Origin: Obelidium mucronatum
Taxonomy: Eukaryota; Chytridiomycota; Chytridiomycetes; Chytridiales; Chytriomycetaceae
Assembly: GCA_025765595.1 (NCBI GenBank)
Contig: JAIVFH010000002.1
Location: 558,001-622,000 of the forward strand
Length of the DNA: 64,000 nt
Direction of reading: 5' to 3'
The translations under genes were made by a program, and so were the position numbers. The notes beneath the pieces were generated by a model that had not been told where the DNA came from, did no database searches, and saw nothing but the letters and a program-made list of their open reading frames with translations. Shown here piece by piece: positions 9,711-20,253 of this stretch (the stretch's first letter is position 1; every line of letters begins with the position of its first letter).

Positions 9711-11454
9711 TCAAAGCATGTGTTTGAATAAAGTGTAACCTCCCGTCAGGTTCTTGGCGTCAAAGCCATTTTGATTCAAGATTCTGGTTGCGTAATAGCC
9801 ACGTTGACCCACGGCACAATACACTTCCACTGGCTTGGTCTTGTCAATCTCGCCCATTCTGCCTCTCAGCTTATTCAATGGAATATTGATTGATCCAGGC
9901 ACGCAACCAGAGGCTGCGATTTCATCAGCATCACGAACATCCAATACTTGAGTATGGGTGGAAACTTGCTTTTCAGCAACATCACTCCATCTCACTACAG
10001 GTGAGTATCCATTCAATGAATTCGTGGCAATCATTCCAGCAAGGTTGATGGGGTCCTTGGCGGCTCCGAACTGAGGAGCGTAGCACAACTCCGTCTCTGC
10101 CAAGTCATCCACAGTCAGTCCACCTTGGATAGCAACAGACACTACATCAATTCTCTTATCAACGCCGTCATGGCCGGATGCTTGAGCACCAAGGACTTTA
10201 CGCGTAGTTGGATCAAATAAAACCTTGATGGCAATCTTTTGAGCTCCAGGGTAGTACGAAACATGGTTGAAGGGATACAAATGGACTTTTTCGTATGGCA
10301 TGTTCCTACGTTTGAGGGTCTTTTCAGAAGCACCCGTTGCTGCGAGTACCGTCTCAAACACTTTGCAGATACTTGTGCCTTGAACTCCGCGGTATTTTGA
10401 GGTTCCTGGATTTATGATATTATCGGCAGCTACACGCGCTTGCCTGTTTGCTGGATTAGCAAGCGCAACGATTGTTGACTGGCCAGTGACAAAGTCTTTA
10501 GTCTCCACAGCGTCCCCCACGGCAAAGATGGACGGGTCGGAAGTGCGCATGTATTCATCGGTAATAATTCCTCCCAGTTTTCCAATTGAAAGACCTGCTT
10601 CTTTTGCGAGAGTGATCTCTGGGCGTACCCCAATAGCCAAGATAACCATATCGCAAGAAACTGAAGCTGTTGCACCGTCGTCTAGCTCAACTTGAATCTT
10701 TCCGGTAGTATCATCTTCAGTAAATCCAGTTACCCCATGATTGAAATGAACTTGAACGCCCCTGGCAGCCAAGTTTGCCTCGGCATCAGTGACCATTTCG
10801 GAATCAAATACAGGCATAATATGAGGGCCCCTGCGTAGAAGCATGAATTAAGTTGTGATTTCTCTTGCACGTTAATAAGACTCATAAATGTACCCACTTT
10901 TCAATCATGTCGACTTTAATCCCGCGGTGCACCAAGTTCTCAGCCATTTCCAGACCAATAAAGCCGCAGCCGACAATGACGGCGTTCTTGACGTTCTTTG
11001 CGACAATAAAGTCGCGGATGGTGTCGCTGTCGACGACGCTGCGGACTGTGAATATTCCGGGGACCGAGTCTATTCCCCTGACACTTGGCGGACGGATCGG
11101 AACACTGCCGGCGGCCAGAAGCAGGAAGTCGTACGGCACTTCGGCGGTGGCGCGCGTGGCGACGTCGCGCACGACGACGCGCTTGGCGGCGCGGTCGACG
11201 GCGACGACTTCGTGCAGCGGCCGCACGGCGACGGCAAAGCGCACGGCAAAGGACGCGGCCGTCGCGAGCAGCAGGCTCTGCTGCGCGCCGATCACGCCGC
11301 CGACGTAGTACGGCAGTCCGCAGTTCGCGAACGACACGTGCGGCCCGCGCTCAAACACCGTGATCTGCGCCGCCTCGCTCAGCCGCCGCAGCCGCGTCGC
11401 CGCCGTCGCGCCGCCCGCCACGCCGCCGACAATCACGATCTTGGGCGCTTGCAT
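9711..11454 (-). CDS. NADH oxidase / CoA-disulfide reductase-like flavoprotein fused to rhodanese
   Basis: FAD- and NAD(P)H-dependent pyridine-nucleotide-disulfide oxidoreductase. It has an N-terminal FAD Rossmann motif ('VIVGGVAGGATAATRLRR') and the single redox Cys in 'SFANCGLPYYVGG', which is diagnostic for the CoA-disulfide reductase/NADH oxidase/persulfide reductase branch. An NAD motif 'AVIVGCGFIGLEMAENL' follows. The last ~100 residues are a rhodanese domain with active-site loop 'YCAVGQRGY'. This fusion is best known from bacteria (CoADR-Rhd), where it reduces CoA-disulfides or persulfides. One intron of about 60 nt (10834-10895) joins '..DMIEK' to 'GPHIMPVFD'. Start ATG 11454. The first 350 coding bases are very GC-rich and the remainder is near-average. 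Horizontal origin is possible but the intron shows it is nuclear. Confidence 0.88.
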
Positions 11455-11761
11455 GTTGTTTTGTTGCTGTTTTTTTGGTTCTTTTGTTTTTGATTCTTGG
11501 CGGGTTTTTGTGGGGGTTTTTTTATTCGCAGAGGGTGACTCACCATCAACAAGCTGAATAAGAAAATGTTGAATAAGACGAAAACTGCTTGGTCCAACGT
11601 ACCAGTCGCAGAATTCATCAATCAATGAATAATCAAAGTAACAGAAATCACTTGTTTATCCTATTTTTATATACATTTGAAGTATACGCCAAGAAAAAAA
11701 AAAAAGTCCGAAATAAAGGAAAAGAAAAAAAAAATGAAATTTAAAAACCAGTCACAATATT
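11455..11761. other. Intergenic: 5' region of the flavoprotein gene and 3' region of the hydrolase gene
   Basis: A/T-rich, with T-rich runs directly upstream of ATG 11454 and A runs around 11693-11736. No gene is seen. Confidence 0.5.
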
Positions 11762-13960
11762 CTACTTTGCACTGTATCTCCGTTTAAATCGCCACTCTTT
11801 CTCACGCGCTGTCGTGACATCCATCCAATCGACAACTTTCTTCCAAACAAGTTCCGCGTGTTTCCCACCCAATATATCACAGTGGCCGTACTTATATGAC
11901 GCTGGTACAGAATATCTTAGGTTAAGTGGGTCATAGTCGTCTTCGATGTCTAGTGGGGAACTTAACCGAGTTGTGGTGGATGTTGCCGATGAAGACGTTG
12001 TAGGGCTGTACAAGGAGGATTTCACAAACGATGACCCAGAAGACACTCGCTTTAAGCGATCGGTCGAATCTACAACAGGAGAGGGAGTTCCAGAAGACGG
12101 TGGCGGAGAAGCCAGGCTACTTGTTGCGGGTGCAGAGAGTCGCCCCAAATAAGGCAAAACCAAACTGAGTTTTGCAGACGTTTTTTCTTCTGCCGCTGCG
12201 GCTGCAGCCATCAGCACAGGAGTTGCCACACCTGAGTTTGCCAATGAGATTCCCGTGCTTCCATCTTCAGATGTTGAAGAGCGATTGGAATTCGTACGTG
12301 GCGGAACATCTCGATACTCAATGATTTCTTTCCATTTGGATCCACTTCGATGATATCCCGCGACAGAATCCTCGGCCCTTAGAATCGCGTCGGCATTGGC
12401 CGGACAGAAGAACAAGGGCAAGTGCTTCAGTTGCTCAAATCGATCCAAATAAGGACCCAATTCATCCCACCCATGATGAAGTGCATACGACAACTTTACT
12501 TCTTGAACAATCTCTTGTTTTGTTTGACGAATGGAATCTTGATGGCGTATTTGAACTGTCTCTGCAGTGCCATCATAGTCATCTTCGATTTTGAGATGAA
12601 CGCTCGAAGTATCTGGGAGATTCTGATTTGCATTCGCGACATCAGTTCGGCGCAGAGTCTTCAAGTCCCCTTGATGGGTATTCTTTGATGTCGATGCTAG
12701 TTTTCCTTGTTCTGCGGAATCACCTCGATGATGAGAGCTATCTTCCAGCCATTGATTAAATATCTCCCTCTTTAATAAAGACTCTGTAAGCCATCGCCAT
12801 TTTATCAACAAACGAAAAACTCTCACATGAAGCGCAGATTTGCTCACGCTGACGCAAATTCCAACAGTAGGACTCTCCAATGCTCTATCCACGAATGAGA
12901 CAGGATCCTCCACAGAGTATGGTAGCCAAGGGCTTGGGTACAGCATGTTTAAAATAGCTTTACTGACGACGGTCGGCATAAAGTGGCGAACAAACAATAA
13001 AGAGTCGACAACAGGACGCACTGGTATCCTCTGTCGTCTAATATATGTTGCAAGATAGCGGGCCGAGGCAGCAGCTCCTTGAGTTGGGAGAGACGTTTGG
13101 GCAGCAGGATGAAACCGCCCTATTGACGGGACATTGGATAACGGATCCGGCGAAAGCACGCCAGAAATAGCCGTTATTGCTGGATTGAAAATACGAACAA
13201 ATGAGCGGAGGGCAAAAGTAGCAGTTGTAGAAATCAAGGTTTGAACACGGTCAGGACAATTTGACCGATACAAGTCAAGAACGTCTCGAAGAATGGGAAG
13301 AGTTGTAAGCTGATATAATCCAGCCAAATGCACGACACCAGCAACTTCGTGAGGAATGTGGCCTGCGACTGCACAAGCAATCGCGCCACCCATGCTGTGT
13401 CCAATCAAAAGCACTTTGCTGTGGCCCATTTTTTTGATGCATGTGATTGCGCTGGGGACATCGATTTCAATGTGTTCTCTGATGTAGGCGGGCGATAGTG
13501 ATCCTAGTTCGAGTGATTCCCTCGTCCCTCGCAGGTCAATGGCAAATGTGTCGTAACCGCGCTGCGCTAGATATTCAAAGAAGCTCGGCCCCGAGCGTCC
13601 CTTTCCGCCACCAATATCAAACATGGTGCGATTTGAGGCAAAGCCGTGAATCAGCAGCACAGCACCCTTTGCAGTGTGCGGTCTTTCGTACACGTTGACC
13701 GAGCATCGGCGGTCCATTGGCAGGAAGCCAGTGGAATCTGACAGCGGGACATTGTAGTCTTCAGCCACTACAGTAAACTGACCACAGAGCGACGGTCTGA
13801 TGTGTACATTGCGCGGGGTCACAGTCGGGGCCGATGTGTGTACGCGACGGCGGGCAGCCTGCTTGAGCTCCGACGGTCGCGGAAGAGACTGTGTTGGCGC
13901 CACTGCGGAGCGACGCGTCTGCGACTGAGTGGGCGCAGTTGTGGTTTCTCTCAATAGCAT
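11762..13960 (-). CDS. Alpha/beta hydrolase with long C-terminal insertion, intronless
   Basis: The 732-residue protein has a lipase/esterase-type fold. The oxyanion loop is 'LLIHGFASNRTMFD', the nucleophile elbow 'LLIGHSMGG' and the terminal catalytic His segment 'SYKYGHCDILGGKHAE'. Between core and His lies a roughly 300-residue Ser/Thr-rich, probably disordered insertion ('SPPPSSGTPSP', an Ala6 run, 'SSSATSTTT'). The N-terminal 50 residues are Thr/Gln/Arg-rich. Substrate unknown; lipid or ester hydrolysis is an inference from fold. No signal peptide. Start ATG 13960. GC content is highest in the first 300 coding bases. Confidence 0.82.
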   Translation of the reverse strand: MLLRETTTAPTQSQTRRSAVAPTQSLPRPSELKQAARRRVHTSAPTVTPRNVHIRPSLCGQFTVVAEDYNVPLSDSTGFLPMDRRCSVNVYERPHTAKGAVLLIHGFASNRTMFDIGGGKGRSGPSFFEYLAQRGYDTFAIDLRGTRESLELGSLSPAYIREHIEIDVPSAITCIKKMGHSKVLLIGHSMGGAIACAVAGHIPHEVAGVVHLAGLYQLTTLPILRDVLDLYRSNCPDRVQTLISTTATFALRSFVRIFNPAITAISGVLSPDPLSNVPSIGRFHPAAQTSLPTQGAAASARYLATYIRRQRIPVRPVVDSLLFVRHFMPTVVSKAILNMLYPSPWLPYSVEDPVSFVDRALESPTVGICVSVSKSALHVRVFRLLIKWRWLTESLLKREIFNQWLEDSSHHRGDSAEQGKLASTSKNTHQGDLKTLRRTDVANANQNLPDTSSVHLKIEDDYDGTAETVQIRHQDSIRQTKQEIVQEVKLSYALHHGWDELGPYLDRFEQLKHLPLFFCPANADAILRAEDSVAGYHRSGSKWKEIIEYRDVPPRTNSNRSSTSEDGSTGISLANSGVATPVLMAAAAAAEEKTSAKLSLVLPYLGRLSAPATSSLASPPPSSGTPSPVVDSTDRLKRVSSGSSFVKSSLYSPTTSSSATSTTTRLSSPLDIEDDYDPLNLRYSVPASYKYGHCDILGGKHAELVWKKVVDWMDVTTAREKEWRFKRRYSAK

Positions 13961-14311
13961 TTAATATTTTTAAGCTCACAGTCATTCCCACTCAAGTACA
14001 AACACGTAGCTTGGAAGATCATATGCTCTTGCATCCTACCGTAAAAAGAAATATATTTCCGATGGCTCAAGTGCAGGCTCAAGCGCAGGATTGTCGGCGC
14101 AGAGGACCCAGGAAATCGTGCAAGTAGGAAACTTCTGAAATTTATCCACATCTAATTTGAGTGATATAAGCGACATCGCCATCACTCGGTTCAAGGCCAC
14201 CACGCTCCGGCAACAAGCAGCACCGTGACGCTGATAGTCGTAGTTCAATTTGAGCTGATGCAATTTTTATTTGTTGACTGTCATAGCTAGGTCACTCATC
14301 CTTGAACACGC
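13961..14311. other. Intergenic: promoter region of the hydrolase gene
   Basis: Lies between two minus-strand genes. No gene or repeat is recognised. The sequence is mixed and A/T-leaning directly upstream of ATG 13960. Confidence 0.4.
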
Positions 14312-14638
14312 TCAATACGAATCTCTTCCAACAGGACCCGGTCCCGAATGACCACTACCGGTGGCGGTGGTTGTGGTGGTAGTGGTGGTGGTTTTGCGGG
14401 TGGTGGTGGTAGTGGTCGTAGTGGTGGTGGGTCCTACCAAAGCACAACGGAATGTCTGACGCAGTGGGGCTTCTGGAGAACCAAAATACTTCCAGTAACA
14501 CTTGTCGTCTGGGCAATTTCTGACGCCGCCGCTATAGTCACTGCAATCAACTAGAGTTTCCCCTGCCTTAATGGGAAGGACTGTGAATTGAGCTTGAACA
14601 CTGAGGACGACAAGGACCAGTTGGAGAAGGAGCTTCAT
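14312..14638 (-). CDS. Small secreted Thr-rich protein
   Basis: The 108-residue product starts with a clear signal peptide ('MKLLLQLVLVVLSVQAQ'). A short four-Cys module follows (C in 'LVDCSDYSGGVRNCPDDKCY' and 'TFRCALVG'). The C-terminus is a Thr-rich repeat of T10 and T9 runs split by RK, ending in Gly/Ser/Pro. The Thr tract would be a target for O-mannosylation, as in fungal cell-wall or mucin-like proteins. The frame is open 29 codons further upstream, but the ATG at 14638 gives the signal peptide and is preferred. No family recognised. Confidence 0.7.
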   Translation of the reverse strand: MKLLLQLVLVVLSVQAQFTVLPIKAGETLVDCSDYSGGVRNCPDDKCYWKYFGSPEAPLRQTFRCALVGPTTTTTTTTTTRKTTTTTTTTTATGSGHSGPGPVGRDSY

Positions 14639-15587
14639 TTCGGCTTTTTTATTTCGAGCGTCTTCTTTTTCTTTCAATGGGCTATTTATACGTGGATTTC
14701 GACGAAATTTTCCAACTTTTTCCAAGAAAAGCGGTGATGTGCGTGGCTTGTGCTGGGCTTGGGTTCAAGGTGGAGATGGGTGGTGCTCACTGCGTGCACA
14801 CGCTCTTGGCAGATTGCACCATCAGCGCATTTGGGTTTGAAACCAGAGACGTAAATTCAACTGGGTAACTTTCATTCAATAGAAGACCCTAAATAAATTG
14901 AAATTCTAAATTTCAGCAGAACAGCCATCGTGAAATACCGAATAGACACATTGATAGCGATGGCTTTCATGGTATCTTTAGTACACACAGGCACACAGAC
15001 ACGATAACATTGCCAAGGATTTATTGCCAAAAAAATTTGCATCCTTCAAGTGCAACAACTCAGGCAACAACTTATTCGATCTAACGGCACAATAAACAAA
15101 CACACGAAGCGCATTTCTAACCGTGTTAGGAGCAGCCTTGAGCATGGCCAACACTTCGGCAATTTTTCGCCTGGGCATTCGAGAGTTGGGTTCAAGAACT
15201 TCCAAAAAACAATAAGGGTGGCTGGCCACGCTCTCACAAGCCCCAATGCACCAGTATTAGTTTGCTATTGGTTTCCAAAAACAGTGACAGTCGATTGAGC
15301 AAAAGATTATGCTGAGCTACTGAAAGCCGTTACAAACGGACGAATCCAAGGCTTAAACTTTTTCCTGGATCAATTAAGCCTTCCAAAATCAACGGAGACT
15401 TGTTTCAACAGCAATCAAACATGCAAAAGACCTGTGCCTATTTCTCAATGTCGATAAAATACATACAAACAAGCCATTATAATTTCAATCGGCTGGTTAA
15501 CACAGCTCCATAAGCATTTATTTAATTTGAAGATGAAGGAAATGCAATCACTAGTAAGGGTTATTCTGAAAAGAGAGGATAGAGAAA
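14639..15587. other. Intergenic, about 950 bp
   Basis: Contains the promoter of the secreted-protein gene and the 3' flank of ABCC copy 1. Short open frames (for example 14978-15229 minus) show no recognisable domain and no start/intron logic. I see no gene here. Confidence 0.4.
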
Positions 15588-18500
15588 TCAATTAGAGCTA
15601 TGGGCAGTGTACAAGCTGGCGAAGATGGATCCATTCTGTTCCAGCAAAACTCGGGGGGAATCAAATTCGGCAACATTTCCTTGGTCCATAACCAACACCT
15701 TGTCGAAATCATCCAACACGCTTGCTTGCAAACGATGCAAAACGGAAACAATAGTAGTTCCAACGAATTGTTCTTTGATCACCTTGCGGAGAGTCGTTTC
15801 GGTTTCTGGGTCAACGGAAGACGTTGCTTCGTCCATGAGGATAATCTTTGGCTTCAGCAACAAAATACGTGCAAAGTACAAGAGCTGCCTTTGTCCAAGG
15901 GACAAGTTGCTTCCACCATTTGTAATCGGAGTTTCGAGCTTTTGTTCCAAGTTTGCGACAAACTTCTTCATGCCAACGTTCTCAAGAGTGTTCCACAATT
16001 CTTCGTCTGTGAAAGAAGATTCGCGATCAAGAGTTGTACGAAGAGTTCCTGAGAACAAGTAAATGTCCTGGGGGATAACTTCCATGGTTTGGCGCAGGGT
16101 TTGAAGACCAACACTGTTGATATCTGAAACAAATCCTTAAGTCAGCACACGCAAAAGATGGCTTTGTCGCTATGTCTTACCCTTTCCATCGATGGTGACT
16201 TCTCCAGTCTTGTCGACGAAACGCAGTAACACTCCCAAGAGAGTACTCTTTCCAGAACCAGTTCTTCCAACCACGCAAACTTTCTCTCCGGATTTAATTT
16301 CCACCGATACCTCCTTCAAAACTGGCGTCTCTGGTTTCGACTTGTAGAACGCGCTCACTTTGTTGAATGCAATGGTGCCGCTTGTTGGCCACGAATCTGG
16401 AGATGGGTCCTCAGGCAGACGTTGAGTTCCCTCAACTGGAAGACGCTCGGCATACTCCACAAGACGTTCAACGCAAACCATCTGCCAAAAAAGAAAACGA
16501 CTTTCAGTAAATATCTCAAAACCAAGCTGAAAAACTATACAAACCTCAGTTTCCATATTTGCCGCGCTTTGCAATATCAAGTTCATCTGCATTGTCATGG
16601 CGTTGGTGTAAACCAGCGCAACGCCAATACTACTTGGAGAAACAAAGGACGAGTTTGTAGCGAGGCATGACAAGACAAAAATCAAGACTCCAGAAAGAAG
16701 TTCCAGACGCAGCAAAATCCAAAGTTCTGAAAACCATTGAATATAGGGGGGTTGGGGCTAAAGGCGTGTTCAAACTACAATCAACGTACCAGCTCCCATC
16801 TTGAAAAACAAAGGACTGTTGCTGAAATCAAGAAGTTCGTTTGTAACTTCAGCAAAGTAGGCATCTTTCTTGTAAGCGAGAATGGTGGAAACGCCTTCCA
16901 AAGATTCCGCAACGTGAGCGTAAAGTGGGGAACGTTGAACGGATTCCAGACGCTTCAATTGCCGCATAGCACTATGGAGTAAAAACATCAAATGAGTACG
17001 TTGTCTCAAATGGTGCTAAACTGCATAAACAAACCTTCTGTAGTAGCGGAGAACGTACAGGTACAAGGTCCCAAGTGGAATAACACCAACTGAAAAGGAA
17101 AATATTAGAAATTTTCGAAACCAATGCCAATCCTCGTACTCAGCAGGTAAGGCGCGTTGATTGCCAAAATAACCAAAGTGGCCAACAGCCCACCGATCCC
17201 CGCAAGAAACTGGAACACTTGAGGAAGCAGGCGCTGGTCAATAGCAGACATATCCTTGGTGAATCTGTTCATAATACGACCAATTTGTTGGCTTTCGAAC
17301 CACCACATTGGAGCATTCAAAACACCAGAGACGGCAGATTCATGGAATACTCGCGTAGATCTCATAATTGCCCCGCGCACAGTCAAATTCAGAATGACTG
17401 ATTGAACCGATGTCAGGTGAAACCAGGAATACAACCATTGAACTCACGTAAAAGAATCATTTCAATCCAAGTGAGGATATTATACCATCTTGTCCAAAAG
17501 TAGACCTCGTGGTTCTCACCAAGAAGCATATCTTGAGTCCACCAAGTCAACCATTGGCTTTGAAGGACAGCACAAGCTTGTTGCAAAATAATTTCTACGA
17601 CCAAAAGTGCAATCATTCCACAGCCGCCACCAGCTTGGATATAGGCACGGAAAGTCTCCCATTTTACATTTCCACTTTCCATTTCTTCAGCAACAATGAC
17701 ACTGTCTGGGTCGAGAGCTTGTGCAGCCTCTTGGGTGCTCCTGGCGTTGGTTGTGACGGGTTTGTCTCTCTTCATAAGAGCCCCGGTCTTTCGTGAATCC
17801 ACAGCGGAGACAAACTCGGTGAATTCTTGCAGCTTGGACAGTTCTGCATGCGTTCCCTGAGAAATCTCTCCAGATTCGTGGATGAAAACAATGTGGTCGG
17901 TTTCCTTCAAGATGTCGTGGTTGTGGGTCGCTAAGATGATGGTCTTTCCCTTAAGGACAGTCTTGAAACATTCAATGAAAACAGCTCGTCCAACTTTCGC
18001 GTCCAGCGAAGAGAGAGGATCATCCAAGAGATAGATATCGGCTTCGCTGTATACCGCTCTTGCCAAGGCAATCCGAGTTTTTTGACCACCACTCACACTT
18101 ATTCCCTTTTCACCCAAAACAGTCTTGATTCCCGCAGACATGATGGCAAGGTCGGACTGGAGAGACGTACAAGCAACGGCACGTTGTAGCTTTTCTTCAT
18201 CAAGGGGAAGACCAAAAGTAACATTGTCTTCAACTGTGCCTGTACGGATCCAAGGCTGCTGTGTGCAGTACGCGATAGATCCTTGAGCAGAAATCTTCCG
18301 CAAATAAACATAGGTCAGTTTAGGGGCGTCCAACGGATCACAATCAAAACACTCACCTTTCCGTTGCTCTTTTCGAGGTCTCCCAAAATGGCACTCAACA
18401 GCGATGATTTACCGCTGCCCACTTGTCCAACAACAGCTACAAACGTTCCCTTTTCAACTTTCAAGTTCAAGTTCACGAGAACATTTCTTAGAGGAGCTAC

Positions 18501-20253
18501 AGGCGCGACTTGTTTAGATTCTTCTTCCTTCGCCGCAACCACAACGAGTTCAACGTCTTCTTCGGTGACCTTCTTTCTGCCTCTCTTTGGTTGCTTCTTT
18601 GGCTTTTCGGGCTCTTCCTTCTTTTCTTCGACGGTTGCGGGCCAGTTAAATGTGGCGTTGTCAATAGAGATGGCCAAGTTTTCTGATTCTTCTGCAGGGA
18701 TAGTATCACGATCTGGAGCAATCAAGAAATTGTAGATACGTTTCCAGGACACCATTGCGCTGATTACATAGCTGAAAAAAGAAATTAAATGAAATTAGAG
18801 GTTGAATCTGTGTTAATTTGGTAGCCGCAAGCAAAACATACTTTAACGTTTGGGGAAGTTGAATCAATGGAGTGACAACCATTCCAAATAAGGCAGCTGC
18901 CGGGAAAATAAGCCCGGCCGTCACTTTGTTGAGACAAACAGCATACAAGGTGAATGTGGCAGTTTGAGAGAGAGCGTTGGCAAGTTGTCCAATGACGACA
19001 AAGGAAACAATGCCATACAGGAATCGACGCAACCAATATAGCTGCTCTAGTCTCACGGCGTTGATTTTCGTCTTGAATTCAGTGTCCAGAGAGCGTATCT
19101 TGATGAGTCGAATACCTGGTGTGTCAATTTGAGGCTTGTGAGCAAAGAAAAAAATTTGCCAGATAATAATAATGTGTCAAGCACCCCCCAGCCGCCAATT
19201 TACCGTCGAGTGCTTCACGAATCAGTTTGACACGAGAATCGTTGGCAACAATCATTTTCGGCAGCGATGAAATGATGAGAAGAGGGACAGTAACACCCAA
19301 AAGGGCAAACGAAGCAAACAAGGCTCCAACACCTGCTCCAATAGAAGAACCAAGAAGGTAAGCCAGGAGTCCAATGGCCACAGCGATTTGTGCAGGAAGA
19401 CCCCAAAGTTGATGAACCTGCTCCGACGCCAGCGAAACAGACTCCGAGTCCACATTAACCAAGTTCAAAACATAACCTTTCGAGAATTCGTTTGCCTTGG
19501 AACTAGAGATGGTCAACGACTTTTTGACAATTGCATTGATCAAGACAGTTCGGACGTTGAAAGCGACTCGTTTCATAATCATGTCGTGGAGTCTTCCAAA
19601 GACGGTGGATCCGACTTTCAAGCCGAGGAGCAAGAACCCGAGAGCAACGGCAGACTTTGTGATTAAGGGGAAGCCACTGAATTTGTCGGCATAGTCAGCG
19701 AGAGGCACATTGTCCCACTGTCCTGGAGCGAGTTCGTCAACCGTGCTCTTGAAGGCGACTAAATCAATAACTTGCTGCAGCACCAAGGAGATTCCACAGC
19801 CGCATGCAATACTGAGGAGAAACAAAAATCCACTGATCAACCTGCAGTTGACTGATTTAATTGCGGTCGACTATAAAAAGGAACAAGATCATACCAATGA
19901 AGCATAACAGAGCCCACCATTACACTGAACATGGTGGGTGGTTTTCCTTCCTTCTTTTCTTCATAGAGACGGTGCTTTTGAAGAAAGACTTGCGTCCAAT
20001 CTGGAGTACTTGCCGCCAGATCTTGTTTCTTGAGCAATGGCAGGTCAGAGCCCTCCAAATCCTTCTTGGCGGACAGCATGACCAGACTTGTCATCCAAGA
20101 TATCGATGCGAAAGACCAAGGGTCCAGACGGACGGTGTTTTGCTTTGATTTCAAGTTGATGGGGTGTCCTGCTGTGGTGCCTGTATCATCACACCCGTGT
20201 TTACAGACAATGAAATCGAGATCATTGTCAAGAACTCTGTGTTGGACAGCCAT
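15588..20253 (-). CDS. ABC transporter, ABCC (MRP) type, copy 1
   Basis: Full-size exporter with order TMD1-NBD1-TMD2-NBD2 and no TMD0. NBD1 has Walker A 'GQVGSGKSS', signature 'SVSGGQKTR' and Walker B '[11 protein letters not shown]'. NBD2 has 'GRTGSGKST', 'LSLGQRQLL' and '[11 protein letters not shown]' (catalytic E). TMD1 entry reads 'PWSFASISW' and linker helix 'RLIKIRSLD'. A Lys/Glu-rich insert of about 40 residues sits inside the NBD1 N-terminus. About ten introns of 45-90 nt are needed, all in the same places as in copy 2 (49970-54570). All exons are open. The N-terminus is doubtful: codons aligned with both early Mets of copy 2 are AAA and CTG here, so the nearest ATG is at 20253, giving a unique 30-residue leader. 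Likely exports organic anions/conjugates; substrate unknown. Confidence 0.88.
15588..20253 (-). repeat. Left arm of a 4.6-kb inverted duplication
   Basis: Matches 49970-54570 in reverse complement through exons and introns. About 96% of residues agree in the first large TMD1 exon (8 differences in about 219), and introns align with small indels. Similarity ends about 30 bp after the stop codon and within exon 1, so the repeat is essentially the gene body. Confidence 0.9.

Noticed and set aside
11085..11493. Plus-strand frames of 147-201 codons opposite the flavoprotein exon 1
   Set aside because: Composition is Arg/His/Ala-rich without motifs; the minus strand carries the FAD motif. GC-rich shadow.
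13498..13530. GTTCGAGTGATTCC as a tRNA B-box
   Set aside because: No A-box or acceptor stem at the right distance; it is hydrolase coding sequence. No tRNA gene was found anywhere in the window.
14978..15246. Small minus-strand frames downstream of ABCC copy 1
   Set aside because: Overlapping frames with no motif; consistent with chance open frames in a non-coding gap.
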